A stretch of DNA of 64,000 nt, taken from the NCBI RefSeq assembly GCF_016584115.1, contig NZ_NRSK01000014.1, forward strand, positions 1 to 64,000, written 5' to 3'. This stretch comes from Ectothiorhodospira mobilis. Its GTDB lineage: Bacteria > Pseudomonadota > Gammaproteobacteria > Ectothiorhodospirales > Ectothiorhodospiraceae. The position numbers and the translations under genes are program-made. Below, piece after piece: positions 38,973 to 48,293 of the stretch (position 1 is its first letter; the number at the start of each line of letters is the position of its first letter). Below the pieces are notes generated by a model. It was given only the letters and a program-made list of their open reading frames with translations. It was not told the DNA's origin and did no database searches.

Positions 38973-40736
38973 TTAGGGGGCCGGGCGGGATAAAAGTTCC
39001 TGGAGCATCCGTTTCTCCTCCTCCGTGAGCGGCCGTTCCCCGGCCGCCTTGAGCAGGGCGTCCGCCCGTTGGCGGGCATGGCGATGCCGCAGTCGGCCCA
39101 GGGCATCCTCCAGGAGTTGTTCCGGAGTGGCCTCCTCCGCGGGCGGGGGTTGCCACTGGGCCAATTTTAGTAGATGCGGTGCCGCTTCGCTGTCCCGCCA
39201 GCGCTCCACCAGCGCCGCGGGGGTTAGATGGGGGTGGGCGTGCAGGGTTTCAAGCATCTGCGCCAGCAGATCCGCGCCGGGGGTCTGCAGTTCCCGCAGC
39301 CAGGCGGTGTCGGCGACGCGGGCCGCCAGGTCCGGCCGGTTCAGCAGCAGGGACAGGGCCAGGCGTACCGGAGTGAGGGTCAGCCGCTGCAGATTGCCGG
39401 GTCGACGCGGGGGGCGGCGTGGCGGTGTGGCGGACGGAGGCGGCTTGGCGTGGGGGGTGTCCGGCTCCAGTTGCTGCTCGAAGCGTTCCGGGGAGACCCC
39501 GGCGGCGTGTGCCACATCCGCCGCCAGCTGACTGCGCAGCAGCCCGGGGGGCATGGGGCGCAGCAGGGCCGCCGCCGTCTGTCCCAGGGTCGCCCGGCCC
39601 TCGCGGCTGGAGGTGTCATGGCGCTGCGCCAGGCCGTCCAGCAGGGTGTCGGACAGGGGTTTGGCGTCGCGGACGCGGGCCTGGAAGCCTTCCGGGCCCT
39701 CGCGGCGCACCAGGCTGTCGGGATCGTCCCCCTGGGGCAGGAAGAGGAAGCGCACCTCGCGCCCGTCCCGCAGCACCGGCAGGGCCTGTTCCACCGCCCG
39801 CCAGGCGGCCTCGCCGCCGGCACGGTCGCCGTCGAAACAGAACACCACCCGGGGGACCACGCGGAACAGGCGTTCCAGATGGTCCCGGGTGGTGGCGGTA
39901 CCCAGGGTGGCCACGGCATTGCGCAGGCCGAACTGGGCCAGGGCGATGACGTCCATGTAGCCCTCCACCACCAGCAGGGTCTCCAGCCGCGTACGGGCCC
40001 GGCGGGCCTCGAACAGGCCGTAGAGCAGGTGGCCCTTGTGGAATACGGGGGTCTCGGGGGTGTTCAGGTACTTGGGGGTGCCGTCCCCCAGCAGGCGGCC
40101 GCCGAATCCCACCACCCGTCCCCGGCCGTCGCGGATGGGGAACATGAGCCGGCCGCGGAAGCGGTCATAGGGCCGGCCGCCCTCCCGGCGGGTGGTCAGC
40201 CCCGCCGCCGCCAGGGTGGCCTCGCCGTGGTCCGGGGTCAGGGCGCGCAGCAGGTCGTCGCGCGTGTCCACGGCATAGCCCAGGCGGTAGTCCCGGGCCA
40301 CCTCCGGGCTCACGCCGCGGGCCTTGAGATAGTCCACGGCGCGGGCGTGGCGGCGCAGGTGGGCCTCGAAACGGGCCGCCGCCGCCTCGTTGGCGGCGAT
40401 GAGCGGGGCGTGGGTGTCCGCCTCCCGCCGGTCCCCGGCCTCCCGGGGCACCTCCATGCCCGCCTGGCGGGCCAGTTCCTCCACGGCCTCCACAAAATCC
40501 AGGTTGTCGTGCTGCATGAGGAAGTCGATGGCCGTGCCATGGGCACCGCAGCCGAAGCAGTGATAGAACTGCTTCTGGGGGCTGACGTAGAAGGACGGGG
40601 TCTTCTCGGCGTGGAAGGGGCAGCAGGCGGTGTATTCCCGGCCCTGCTTCTTCAGGGGCACGCGCGCACCCACCAGTTCCACCAGGTCGGTGCGGGCGAT
40701 GAGCTCGTCGATGAAGGCGCGGGGGATGCGGGACAT
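38973..40736 (-). CDS. dnaG: DNA primase
   Basis: Synthesises RNA primers at the replication fork. The 587-residue protein has the N-terminal zinc domain (Cys39, His42, Cys60, Cys63 in CCPFH and YHCFGCG), the RNA polymerase core with the TOPRIM motif (LVVEGYMDVIAL and FCFDGDRAGG), and a shorter helicase-binding C-terminal domain. All catalytic motifs are intact. It precedes rpoD on the same strand. Confidence 0.97.
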   Translation of the reverse strand: MSRIPRAFIDELIARTDLVELVGARVPLKKQGREYTACCPFHAEKTPSFYVSPQKQFYHCFGCGAHGTAIDFLMQHDNLDFVEAVEELARQAGMEVPREAGDRREADTHAPLIAANEAAAARFEAHLRRHARAVDYLKARGVSPEVARDYRLGYAVDTRDDLLRALTPDHGEATLAAAGLTTRREGGRPYDRFRGRLMFPIRDGRGRVVGFGGRLLGDGTPKYLNTPETPVFHKGHLLYGLFEARRARTRLETLLVVEGYMDVIALAQFGLRNAVATLGTATTRDHLERLFRVVPRVVFCFDGDRAGGEAAWRAVEQALPVLRDGREVRFLFLPQGDDPDSLVRREGPEGFQARVRDAKPLSDTLLDGLAQRHDTSSREGRATLGQTAAALLRPMPPGLLRSQLAADVAHAAGVSPERFEQQLEPDTPHAKPPPSATPPRRPPRRPGNLQRLTLTPVRLALSLLLNRPDLAARVADTAWLRELQTPGADLLAQMLETLHAHPHLTPAALVERWRDSEAAPHLLKLAQWQPPPAEEATPEQLLEDALGRLRHRHARQRADALLKAAGERPLTEEEKRMLQELLSRPAP

Positions 40737-40797
40737 GGGGCGGACACAGACCGTCGGGCATGCATTATCCCTTATGCACGCCCGGCGGGGGAGGGGC

Positions 40798-40815
40798 GCC
40801 CGCGTGTTGCGGGCG
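40798..40815 (-). terminator. Hairpin between damX-like gene and dnaG
   Basis: GCCCGC and GCGGGC enclose a GTGTT loop, in the 111-base gap after the DamX-like stop. No T-run follows, so termination strength is doubtful. Confidence 0.35.
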
Positions 40816-40847
40816 TCGTCGTGGCGGGGACGCTGGGCGCCCCCGGT

Positions 40848-42461
40848 TCAGTCCACCATGGCGTCCTGCACGGAGCCGAAGCTGCGGATGAAGGGCTGGT
40901 TCCTGCGCACCTCGGCCGGCAGTGCGGGGATGGCGCTGCGCGCGGCCTCGGCCCCGGGATAATTGCCGAAGATCAGGGCATAGAAGTCCTTCCCATCCCT
41001 GCGGGTGTGGTACCAGGCCACATCACCAGGCAGATTGGTCTCCTGTGCATAGGCCCTGATGCGCTCCTCGCTGCTGCTCAGCACGATCTGGATGGTGTAG
41101 CGGCTGCGCTCCCGTTGCCGGATCCAGGCGGCGTCGTGCAGGCGCATGCCGTCCTGCGCCCCGGCCCCGGGCTGCGCTTCGTCTCCGGAGGTCGGTGCCG
41201 GTTCGGGTTCGGGTGCGGTCTCCGGTTCCGGTTCCGGCTCCGGGGTGGCCTCCGGTTCCGGCGTCGGTTCGGGTTCCGGTTCCGGAGTGGCTTCGGGTTC
41301 CGGCGCTTCCGCTTCCGGGGCCGGTTCGGCCTCAGTGTCCGTGGCCGGGGCCTCCGGCTCCGGAACGGGGGCGCTTTCCCGGGGTTCGGGCCGTTCCTGT
41401 GGTGACGGCGACGGCGTTTCCCCGGATGTTCCGCCCGGGGAGGGGGTCCCGGGGAGCTGGCGTTGCGGCGCTGTGGTTTCGGCGGGTTCGGGCTCCGCAC
41501 GCCGGGGCTGGTCGGGCAGGACCAGGGGCTGGCTCTGCACCGGCAGCCGGCGGGGCTCCTCGTCCTCGCCACCGCCCAGCAGGCTCAGGGTGATCACCAG
41601 CGCGGCCACCAGCAGCACCCCGGCCAGCGCGGGGCCGAACCAGCGCTGGCGCCAGAAGGGGGTGCCGCTGCCTGCGCCGTTCCCGGCACCTGCATCCCCC
41701 TGGCAGTGCTGCCGCAGCCGTTCCGTGGCCACGGCGTTGATGCGACCGGGCAGACCGCCGGATTCCTGATGGATCTCCTGCAGGGCCTCCTGGTCCAGGG
41801 GGCTGGGCCCTTCCAGACCCGCGGCCTCCAGGCGGTGGCGCAGGTAGGCGGTGGTCTGCTCCGGGGTGAAGGCCCGCACCTGCACGCTCACCTGGGCCTC
41901 GGGGACATCCAGGGCATCGTCCACCGACTGCATGCGCTCGTCCACCTCCGGCTCCCCCACCAGCAGCAGGCCGAAGCGCTGCCCGGTGGCCTCGTAGACC
42001 CGGCGGCGGACCTGGATCAGTTCCTTGAGCACCTCCGTATCCAGCAACTGGGCATCGTCGATGGCCAGCACGGGGCGCATCCTGGCCTCCACAAGCCCGC
42101 CCAGGAAGCGGTCCAGGGGGTCGTTCGCCTGTCCTTCGGGGGCGGCGTCCTTCCAGTACTGGCGCACGGTGTATTCGATGGCCGCCAGGCTGATCCCCGC
42201 CCGGGCCTTGAAGGCGCAGAAGTCCAGTTCGTCCCGGCCCCGGGCCAGAACGCGCAGCAGTTGTGTGCTCTTGCCGGCCCCCTTCTCGCCCTTGAGCAGG
42301 ACCACGTTCTGGTCCTTCTCCAGATGACGCAGGACCGTGTTCACCGGCATGTCGATGCCCGGATCGCTGTAGAGGAAGTCCTCGCCTGCCGCGGGGGCGA
42401 AGGGGGGCTGGCGCAGCCCGAGGCATTCGAGGCAGTCGGCGGACAGTGTGTCGTTGGCCAT
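40848..42461 (-). CDS. damX: DamX-like protein: AAA ATPase, membrane segment and SPOR domain
   Basis: A 537-residue inner-membrane cell-division protein. The cytoplasmic part is a GspA/ExeA-type AAA ATPase (Walker A GEKGAGKST at 58-66, Walker B PVLAIDDAQLL). A membrane helix follows at about 273-296, then a Pro/Glu/Ala-rich linker of ~150 residues with PEPE repeats, and a C-terminal SPOR domain (about 455-537, YTIQIVLSSSEERI) that binds denuded septal peptidoglycan. The position next to dgt, aroB and aroK is the classical damX location. The start at 42461 (MANDTLSAD) is chosen over ATG 42479. Confidence 0.88.
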   Translation of the reverse strand: MANDTLSADCLECLGLRQPPFAPAAGEDFLYSDPGIDMPVNTVLRHLEKDQNVVLLKGEKGAGKSTQLLRVLARGRDELDFCAFKARAGISLAAIEYTVRQYWKDAAPEGQANDPLDRFLGGLVEARMRPVLAIDDAQLLDTEVLKELIQVRRRVYEATGQRFGLLLVGEPEVDERMQSVDDALDVPEAQVSVQVRAFTPEQTTAYLRHRLEAAGLEGPSPLDQEALQEIHQESGGLPGRINAVATERLRQHCQGDAGAGNGAGSGTPFWRQRWFGPALAGVLLVAALVITLSLLGGGEDEEPRRLPVQSQPLVLPDQPRRAEPEPAETTAPQRQLPGTPSPGGTSGETPSPSPQERPEPRESAPVPEPEAPATDTEAEPAPEAEAPEPEATPEPEPEPTPEPEATPEPEPEPETAPEPEPAPTSGDEAQPGAGAQDGMRLHDAAWIRQRERSRYTIQIVLSSSEERIRAYAQETNLPGDVAWYHTRRDGKDFYALIFGNYPGAEAARSAIPALPAEVRRNQPFIRSFGSVQDAMVD

Positions 42462-42475
42462 GGGATCCCTGGATG

Positions 42476-43651
42476 TCAAGAAAGTGTCTTCGGGTCGAAC
42501 AGGCGCCCGTACTCGGCGATGGCGAAGCGGTCGGTCATGCCCGCCAGGTAGTCGGCTACGGCCCGGGCGCGTCCGGCCTCCCCGGTTTCCGCCGCCAGGC
42601 GCCGGGCCTTGTGCTCGTGTTCGGGGGGCAGCAGGGCCGGATCCTCCATGTAGGCGGCGAACAGGGCCTGGAGCACCCGGGCCGCCTTGGCGGTCATGCG
42701 TCGGACGCGATAATGACGATAAAGATGCTGGCGCAGGAAACCCTTGAGTTCAAGGTTGTATTCCCGGATCCGTGGACTGAATCGAATCAGGGGGCGATCC
42801 TGGGCGCGCACCGCCTCCAGGCTGTCCGGGGCGGCCCGGGCGATGGCCTCCCGGCTGCTCTCGATCAGGTCGGTTACCAGGCGGTTGATCATGCGCCGGA
42901 TCACCTCGTGGCGCACCCGTTTCTCGTCCAGGCCCGGATGGCGGGCGTTCACCTCGGCCAGGGCCTCGCGAAAGAGGGTGATGCCCCGCAGCTGGTCCAG
43001 GGTGATGAACCCCGAGCGCAGGCCGTCGTCCACGTCGTGGTTGTTGTAGGCGATCTCGTCGGCCAGGTTGTTGAGCTGCGCCTCCAGGCTGGGCTGGCCG
43101 CCGTCCACGAAGCGGCGGCCCACGTCCCCCAGGCCGGCGGCCACCTCTGCCGTGCAGTGCTTGAGGATGCCCTCCCGGGTCTCGAAGGTGAGGTTGAGCC
43201 CGTCGAACTCGGCGTAGTGGGCCTCCAGATGGTCCACCACCCGCAGCGACTGCAGGTTGTGCTCGAAGCCCCCGTACCCGGTCATGCACTGGTCCAGGGC
43301 GTCCTGGCCGGCGTGGCCGAAGGGGGTGTGTCCCAGGTCGTGGGCCAGGGCGATGGCCTCGGTGAGGTCCTCGTTCAGCCCCAGCATGCGGGCGATGGCC
43401 CGGGCGATCTGGGCCACCTCCAGGCTGTGGGTGAGGCGGGTGCGGAACAGGTCCCCCTCGTGGTTGACGAAGACCTGGGTCTTGTATTCCAGACGCCGGA
43501 AGGCGGTGGAATGGATGATGCGGTCCCGGTCCCGCTGGAACTCGCTGCGGTAGGTGGGGGGCGGTTCCGGGTGGCGGCGGCCGTGGCTGACGGCGTCCCG
43601 GGCCGCGTAGGGGGCCATGGGGGAGGGCGCGTTCAGCGGTGTGTGGTTCAT
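42476..43651 (-). CDS. dgt: Deoxyguanosinetriphosphate triphosphohydrolase-like protein
   Basis: HD-domain dNTPase that splits dGTP (or other dNTPs) into deoxynucleoside and triphosphate. The HD metal site is visible in [19 protein letters not shown] and [17 protein letters not shown], with the second-half metal aspartate in [13 protein letters not shown]. At 391 residues it belongs to the shorter family subgroup. The ATG overlaps the aroB TGA (ATGA at 43648-43651), so it is translationally coupled to aroB. Confidence 0.93.
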   Translation of the reverse strand: MNHTPLNAPSPMAPYAARDAVSHGRRHPEPPPTYRSEFQRDRDRIIHSTAFRRLEYKTQVFVNHEGDLFRTRLTHSLEVAQIARAIARMLGLNEDLTEAIALAHDLGHTPFGHAGQDALDQCMTGYGGFEHNLQSLRVVDHLEAHYAEFDGLNLTFETREGILKHCTAEVAAGLGDVGRRFVDGGQPSLEAQLNNLADEIAYNNHDVDDGLRSGFITLDQLRGITLFREALAEVNARHPGLDEKRVRHEVIRRMINRLVTDLIESSREAIARAAPDSLEAVRAQDRPLIRFSPRIREYNLELKGFLRQHLYRHYRVRRMTAKAARVLQALFAAYMEDPALLPPEHEHKARRLAAETGEAGRARAVADYLAGMTDRFAIAEYGRLFDPKTLS

Positions 43652-44739
43652 GGCCGGGTCAGCGCATCCAGGGTCTCGTCCAGGGCCATGGGGTCGAACC
43701 CGGCGGTGACCACCGCCCGGCCGATCCCCTGCAGCAGCACCAGGCGCAGCCGCCCCCGCTGGACCTTCTTGTCCACCGCCATGATCTCCCGGAAGCGCTC
43801 CGGCCCCAGGCCCGGCGGCGGTTCCACCGGCAGGCCCGCGGCCTGCAGGAGCCGGACGATGCGTTCCCGTTCCCCGGCCCCGAGCCAGCCCAGGCGCAGG
43901 GACAGATCCGCCGCCATCACCGTGCCCGCCGCCACCGCCTCGCCGTGGAGCCACTGGCCGTAGCCCATGCCGGTCTCGATGGCGTGGCCGAAGGTGTGGC
44001 CCAGGTTGAGCAGGGCACGGCGGCCGGACTCGCGTTCATCCTGGGCCACCACCCGGGCCTTGTCGGCGCAGGAGCGGCGGATGGCATGGGCCAGGGCCCC
44101 GGGTTCCCGGGCCCGGAGCGCCGGCAGGTGCTCCTCCAGCCAGGCGAAGAATTCCGCGTCGTCGATCAGACCGTACTTGATCACCTCTGCCAGCCCGGCG
44201 CTCAGCTCCCGGTCCGGCAGGGTGTTCAGGGTGTCGGTGTCCACCAGCACCATGCGGGGCTGGTGGAAGGCCCCGATCATGTTCTTGCCCAGGGGGTGGT
44301 TGACCCCCGTCTTGCCCCCCACCGAGGAGTCCACCTGGGCCAGCAGGGTGGTGGGCACCTGGATGAAGTCGATGCCGCGCTGGTAGGTGGCGGCGGCGAA
44401 GCCGGTGAGATCGCCGATGACACCGCCCCCCAGGGCCACCAGGAGATCCCCCCGGTCCAGGCGGCGCTGCAGCAGGCCGGTGTAGATCCGCTCCAGGGTC
44501 TCCAGGTTCTTGTGGCGCTCCCCGTCCGGCAGCACCAGGGCGTCCACGGCCCCGGCCCCCGCCGCGGAAAGGGTATCCTGCAGCGTGTGCAGATAGAGCG
44601 GGGCCACCGTCTCGTTGCTGACCACCACCACGCGCCGACCACTGACCCGGTCCCCCAGGAGGTCGGGCTGATGCAGCAGGCCGCGGCCGATGTGGATGGG
44701 GTAGCCGCGCTCCCCCAGTTCGACGCTGAGCGTATCCAT
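43648..44739 (-). CDS. aroB: 3-dehydroquinate synthase
   Basis: Second enzyme of the shikimate pathway: converts DAHP to 3-dehydroquinate using NAD+ and a divalent metal. The 363-residue protein has the NAD-binding [19 protein letters not shown], the [19 protein letters not shown] motif, and metal ligands in AEVIKYGLI and [12 protein letters not shown]. The start at 44739 (MDTLSVELG) fits the family. It follows aroK with an 86-base gap that contains a hairpin. Confidence 0.97.
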   Translation of the reverse strand: MDTLSVELGERGYPIHIGRGLLHQPDLLGDRVSGRRVVVVSNETVAPLYLHTLQDTLSAAGAGAVDALVLPDGERHKNLETLERIYTGLLQRRLDRGDLLVALGGGVIGDLTGFAAATYQRGIDFIQVPTTLLAQVDSSVGGKTGVNHPLGKNMIGAFHQPRMVLVDTDTLNTLPDRELSAGLAEVIKYGLIDDAEFFAWLEEHLPALRAREPGALAHAIRRSCADKARVVAQDERESGRRALLNLGHTFGHAIETGMGYGQWLHGEAVAAGTVMAADLSLRLGWLGAGERERIVRLLQAAGLPVEPPPGLGPERFREIMAVDKKVQRGRLRLVLLQGIGRAVVTAGFDPMALDETLDALTRP

Positions 44740-44757
44740 GAGGGGGATCATACTAAA

Positions 44758-44794
44758 GCCGGGGAGGACAGACCATTGAACCGTCTTCCCCGGC
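44758..44794 (-). promoter_or_regulatory. Long hairpin between aroK and aroB
   Basis: Twelve-base arms (44758-44769 and 44783-44794, one G-U-type mismatch) enclose a 13-base loop just before the aroB start at 44739. It may tune expression of aroB relative to aroK. Confidence 0.4.
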
Positions 44795-44825
44795 CCCCCG
44801 TTCGCCCGGGGGCGTTCCCCAGGCG

Positions 44826-45446
44826 CTAACGGCCCCCCGTCCGCCCGGGTGCGGTCCTGCGTTTCCGGCTGGGGCGTGCGCCCGCGTTGCGTCCTTTCCC
44901 GGGGCTGGTGCCGGGGCGGGCCCCATCGCCTTCGTTCCGGTATTGGCGGGCGATGAGGCGCACCGTGGAGCGCAGGTGTTCCCGGTCCGTGTCCACGATC
45001 AGGTGGGCGATCTCCCGGTAGAGGGGGTCGCGTACCTCCAGGAGGGCCTCGAGGCGGGCGCGGGGGTCTTCGGTCTGCAGCAGGGGGCGGTTCCTGTCCC
45101 GGGACGTGCGCTTGAGCTGGAGGGCCACCGGCGTGCGCAGGTAGACCACCAGGCCGCAGCGTTGCAGCCGCTCCCGGTTCTCCGCGCGCATCACGGCCCC
45201 GCCGCCCGTGGCCAGGACGATGCCATGGCGCGCGCACAGGTCCTCGAGGACGGCGGCCTCGCGGCGGCGGAATCCCTCCTCCCCCTCGTATTCGAAGATG
45301 GTGGGGATGTCCACGCCGGTGCGGGACTCCAGTTCCCGGTCGCTGTCCACGAAGGGCATCTGCAGGCGGGCGGCCAGGTGGCGGCCCACGGTGGACTTGC
45401 CGGCGCCCATGGGCCCGACGAGGACGATGTTGGTTCTTTCCGCCAA
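44826..45446 (-). CDS. aroK: Shikimate kinase
   Basis: Phosphorylates shikimate at the 3-hydroxyl. The 206-residue protein has the P-loop GPMGAGKST (11-19), the shikimate-binding DSDRELE (about 34-40), FRRREA, and the GGGAV motif, plus the lid arginines in RDRNRPLL. It is longer than the usual ~175 because of a C-terminal tail of ~30 residues rich in Arg, Gly and Pro. It is the first gene of aroK-aroB-dgt-damX. Confidence 0.95.
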   Translation of the reverse strand: MAERTNIVLVGPMGAGKSTVGRHLAARLQMPFVDSDRELESRTGVDIPTIFEYEGEEGFRRREAAVLEDLCARHGIVLATGGGAVMRAENRERLQRCGLVVYLRTPVALQLKRTSRDRNRPLLQTEDPRARLEALLEVRDPLYREIAHLIVDTDREHLRSTVRLIARQYRNEGDGARPGTSPGKGRNAGARPSRKRRTAPGRTGGR

Positions 45447-45612
45447 GGGGATGCCCCGTATCCGGTGTTGACTTGGGCCGGTGGTGTGCAGGGCATGGTA
45501 CGTCCCCCGGCCGTATCCGTCACGTCGCCGGAGGGATTGCGGGGTGTGGGAGGGGCCGGTCGCGGTGGGCCTGTCCGCGGGCGGGATTCCCCCGCCGCGA
45601 CCGGCGCAGGAG

Positions 45613-45753
45613 TCACTTCTGCAGCGTGACGGTGATGATCTGTGCGGCCAGGATGATCCCGATGATCACGTACAGCGTGACCATGAAGGGAACCCCCAGC
45701 TGCAGGGCGGCACCGGTATCGGCCATGGCGGCCGTGCTTGCCATGTCGTTCAT
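45613..45753 (-). CDS. Small single-pass membrane protein
   Basis: A 46-residue peptide: polar N terminus [14 protein letters not shown], then one hydrophobic helix (about 20-42, [20 protein letters not shown]), then a short LQK end. AAGGAGG sits six bases before the ATG at 45753, strong support for translation. The frame stays open further upstream but that part has no RBS. I do not recognise a family. Confidence 0.65.
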   Translation of the reverse strand: MNDMASTAAMADTGAALQLGVPFMVTLYVIIGIILAAQIITVTLQK

Positions 45754-46011
45754 CCTCATCCTCCTTCCTGCGGTCGCATGCATCCAGGGGCAGCAGGCCG
45801 TCCGGTCCGTGGCCCGGAGGGGCGGATGCACCGGCCCATGGCCGCTGCCCCGCGTGGCCGGCGCGGACCCGGGGTCGCGCCGGTTGCAGGGAAGGGTGGA
45901 CCATCCCGCCCGGGGAGACAAGGGGGACGGGTCCATGGGGACTGGACAAACCGGGGGATTCTGCTAATGAGGGGGCATGGCACGGCAATGGCGTTCACAG
46001 GGAGGTGAGCC

Positions 46012-46446
46012 ATGGAGACCTCTTTACCCCTCCATCTGCAGCGGGGCTTTTCGCTGATCGAGGCCCTGGTGGCCCTGCTGGTGCTCTCCGTGGGCCTGCT
46101 GGGGTTGGCGGCCCTGCAGTTGTCCGCCCTCAAGGGGGCCCATTCCGCCTATCAGCGGACCCTGGCCAGCATCGCCGCCCGGGACGCGGAGGAACGCCTG
46201 TGGATGGCGGCGGCCGCAGGCCCCCTGCAGGCGGGGGCGGTGGGCTCGGCCTGGCGGCGGCAGTGGTCCGCCGATGCCGATGCCCCCGATCTTGCGGCCC
46301 TGCCCGGCGCGGGGGACAGCCGCATCACCTGCAGCACCGGGCAATGCGCCATCACCGTGGCCTGGAGCGAGGGGCGTTTCCGGGAGCCGGAGGAGGGGAC
46401 CACCTTCGACTACGTCGTGGATCTGCCCCCGGAGGTGATGAAATGA
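46012..46446 (+). CDS. pilV: Type IV pilus minor pilin PilV (module 1)
   Basis: A 144-residue prepilin. The class III leader ends at QRG-FSLIEALVALL (about 11-20), so PilD would cleave after Gly and methylate Phe; Glu at +5 is present. The hydrophobic helix FSLIEALVALLVLSVGLLGL is classical. The C-terminal globular part has two cysteines (CSTGQC). PilV minor pilins help initiate pilus assembly. Its TGA overlaps the pilW ATG. Confidence 0.88.
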   Translation: METSLPLHLQRGFSLIEALVALLVLSVGLLGLAALQLSALKGAHSAYQRTLASIAARDAEERLWMAAAAGPLQAGAVGSAWRRQWSADADAPDLAALPGAGDSRITCSTGQCAITVAWSEGRFREPEEGTTFDYVVDLPPEVMK

Positions 46447-46997
46447 AGGCCCGCCGGAGGTCTCACCGCAGCCGGGGATTTTCCCTGGTGGAATGGATGG
46501 TCGCCCTGGTGATCGGCCTCATCCTCCTGGCCGGTGCCCTGCAGGTCTTCCTGGCCCACCAGACCACCTACCGCGAGACCCAGCGCTGGGCCCGGCTGCA
46601 GGAGACCCTGGCCTTCGTCACGGAGTACCTGACGCGGGACCTGCGCGGGGCCGGGGCGGTGCACTGGGCCGACGGGGCGCTGCAGGTGACCCGGGATCGC
46701 CGCATCGACTGGTGCGGTGCAGACCCCGGGGTGCATACGGTGCGTTATTGGATCGAGGACAACGGCCTGCGCTGCCGTTCCGGCACCGGGCACAGCCAGG
46801 AACTCATCCGCGGTTTCCGTCCCGGCAGCCGCCTTGAGGCCACACTGCTCCCCGATGCCGCCGATCCCACGGGGGTGCGCATCGATCTGGTCTTCCAGAG
46901 CCATGCCGGGGAGAACGCGAACCCCAGGGTCCATCGGCTGTCCTTCCATGTGGCCCTGCGCAACCGGATACTGGCACGCATCCAGACACAGCCGTGA
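46443..46997 (+). CDS. pilW: Type IV pilus minor pilin PilW (module 1)
   Basis: A 184-residue prepilin with leader ending RSRG-FSLVEWMVALVIGL, Glu at +5, and the long helix used for packing in the pilus. LEATLLPDAADPTGVRIDLVFQ-type C-terminal strands (short excerpt LVFQSHAGENA) match PilW. The ATG 46443 overlaps the pilV stop (ATGA). No pilX, fimT, pilY1 or pilE follows in this module. Confidence 0.87.
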   Translation: MKARRRSHRSRGFSLVEWMVALVIGLILLAGALQVFLAHQTTYRETQRWARLQETLAFVTEYLTRDLRGAGAVHWADGALQVTRDRRIDWCGADPGVHTVRYWIEDNGLRCRSGTGHSQELIRGFRPGSRLEATLLPDAADPTGVRIDLVFQSHAGENANPRVHRLSFHVALRNRILARIQTQP

Positions 46998-47067
46998 AGG
47001 CGGGGCGATTGGCGCGCCCGCCGCCAGCCTGGGATAATTCCATGAATGGCCCTGCAGGATCCCGCCC

Positions 47068-47547
47068 ATGACCTCCGTCATCGACCTCTACGAACAGCTC
47101 AGCAGCGCCCCGGATGACCGGGCCCGGGCCCGGGTGATCGCCGAGGCCTTCGAGCACATGGAACAACGCTATCCCGAAGTGACCGACCTGGCCACGGGCA
47201 CGGCCCTGCGGGAGACCGAGCTGCGCCTGCAGAAGGAGATCGAACAGCTGCGGGGGGAGGTGCAGAAGGAGATTGAACAGCTGCGGGGGGAGACCCGGGA
47301 GATGGAGGGACGGCTTCAGAAAGAAATCGAGCAGTTACGGGGGGATGTACAGAAGGAGATCGGCGAGGTGCAGAAGGAGATCCTGCAGATGCGCAGTGAA
47401 ATGCGGCAGATGGATCACCGCCTGCAGAAGGAGATCGCCCAGACCAAGGGGGAGATCATCAAGTGGACCGTGACCTGGACGGGGGGCCTGCTCATGACCC
47501 ATGCCGCGTTCCTGTTGGCGGGTTTGAGCTATCTGCTGGGGCGTTGA
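47068..47547 (+). CDS. Coiled-coil protein with C-terminal membrane segment (DUF1640/CCDC90-like)
   Basis: A 159-residue protein: a helical N terminus (1-50), a coiled coil built from repeats of LQKEIEQLRGE (54-64, 65-75, 83-93, 101-111, 119-129) with 7-residue spacers at 76-82, 94-100 and 112-118, and a membrane helix at about 137-157. The overall form resembles DUF1640/CCDC90 proteins, whose eukaryotic members sit in the mitochondrial inner membrane. Bacterial function is unknown. It ends 6 bases before the convergent frdD stop. Confidence 0.75.
   Translation: MTSVIDLYEQLSSAPDDRARARVIAEAFEHMEQRYPEVTDLATGTALRETELRLQKEIEQLRGEVQKEIEQLRGETREMEGRLQKEIEQLRGDVQKEIGEVQKEILQMRSEMRQMDHRLQKEIAQTKGEIIKWTVTWTGGLLMTHAAFLLAGLSYLLGR
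47227..47454 (+). repeat. 33/21-base coding repeats in the coiled-coil gene
   Basis: Five 33-base units coding for an 11-residue LQKEI block alternate with 21-base units. Units differ by several substitutions, so the array is old enough to have drifted. Confidence 0.85.
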
Positions 47548-47553
47548 GGCCCG

Positions 47554-47898
47554 CTACTGCAGCACCCAGGCCAGGGCCACCCCCAGGGCCGCCAGGGCCC
47601 CCGCCGCGGCCCCCCCATAGCAGACCCGGGGCAGCCACTGCGCGTGGGGCACCCCCAGGTCGTACAGGGTGTGGAGGATGCGGTGGGCGGCGTGGAACAG
47701 CCACAGCCCCACGGTGACCCCCAGCCCCAGGGCCACCAGGGGATGGGTCATGGCGCCGCGCAGGGTTGCGTATTCCAGGGCCCCCGGGGGGAAGGGCAGC
47801 GCGAGGATCAGCACCAGCGCGGGCCCCACCAGGGCCGCCAGCATCCCGCCGGCGCCAAAGAGGGTCCAGAACAGGGGTTCCAGGTTGCGGGGTCTCAT
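47554..47898 (-). CDS. frdD: Fumarate reductase subunit D
   Basis: Membrane anchor of 114 residues with three hydrophobic helices. N terminus NLEPLFWTLFGAGGMLAA and the internal LFHAAHRILHTLYDLG match FrdD. With FrdC it binds quinone and holds FrdAB on the membrane. Its start overlaps the frdC stop by four bases (ATGA). Confidence 0.9.
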   Translation of the reverse strand: MRPRNLEPLFWTLFGAGGMLAALVGPALVLILALPFPPGALEYATLRGAMTHPLVALGLGVTVGLWLFHAAHRILHTLYDLGVPHAQWLPRVCYGGAAAGALAALGVALAWVLQ

Positions 47899-48293
47899 CG
47901 CAGGCCCCCGGCGGCGGCCACCAGCAGGGCGACGGAGGTCAGGGCCCAGGCCCCCAGGGCGGCGCGGTGGACCCGGGTCTGGCTGATGCGGTGACGCCCC
48001 AGGCGCAGGGGGGCCAGGGTGAGGGGCAGCAGCCGCAACCAGGTCCAGGCGTGCCAGGCGAAGGCCGCCAGGGCCAGCAGCTGGAAGACCCGCCCCGGCA
48101 GCGATTGTACACAGGCCCGCCAGACATCATGGGCCCCGGGGCCCAGCAGCAGGGCCGTCATCCCCCAGAGCAGGCACAGGGCATACAGGCCGATGACCAC
48201 GCTGGTGGCCTCCCGCAGCAGATACCACCGGTAGGCGGGATGGCGGCGCCACCAGCCCTTCATGGATCGGATATAGGGGCGGGTTGAGGTCAT
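47895..48293 (-). CDS. frdC: Fumarate reductase subunit C
   Basis: Membrane anchor of 132 residues with three helices. The N terminus TRPYIRSMKGWWRRHPAYRWYLLREATS is a recognisable FrdC signature (RPY, WW, Y-LRE). Two-anchor, heme-free type, like Escherichia coli QFR. The ATG at 48293 overlaps the frdB TGA. Confidence 0.9.
   Translation of the reverse strand: MTSTRPYIRSMKGWWRRHPAYRWYLLREATSVVIGLYALCLLWGMTALLLGPGAHDVWRACVQSLPGRVFQLLALAAFAWHAWTWLRLLPLTLAPLRLGRHRISQTRVHRAALGAWALTSVALLVAAAGGLR

Noticed and set aside
41190-41340. Tandem DNA repeat of Glu-Pro codons
   Set aside because: It encodes the low-complexity linker of the DamX-like protein, a known feature of the family.
44758-44794. Terminator between aroK and aroB
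   Set aside because: No T-run follows on the minus strand, and aroB belongs to the same unit, so it is listed as a leader hairpin.
47227-47454. CRISPR or minisatellite array
   Set aside because: The repeats are in frame, code for a regular coiled coil and have no spacer variation.
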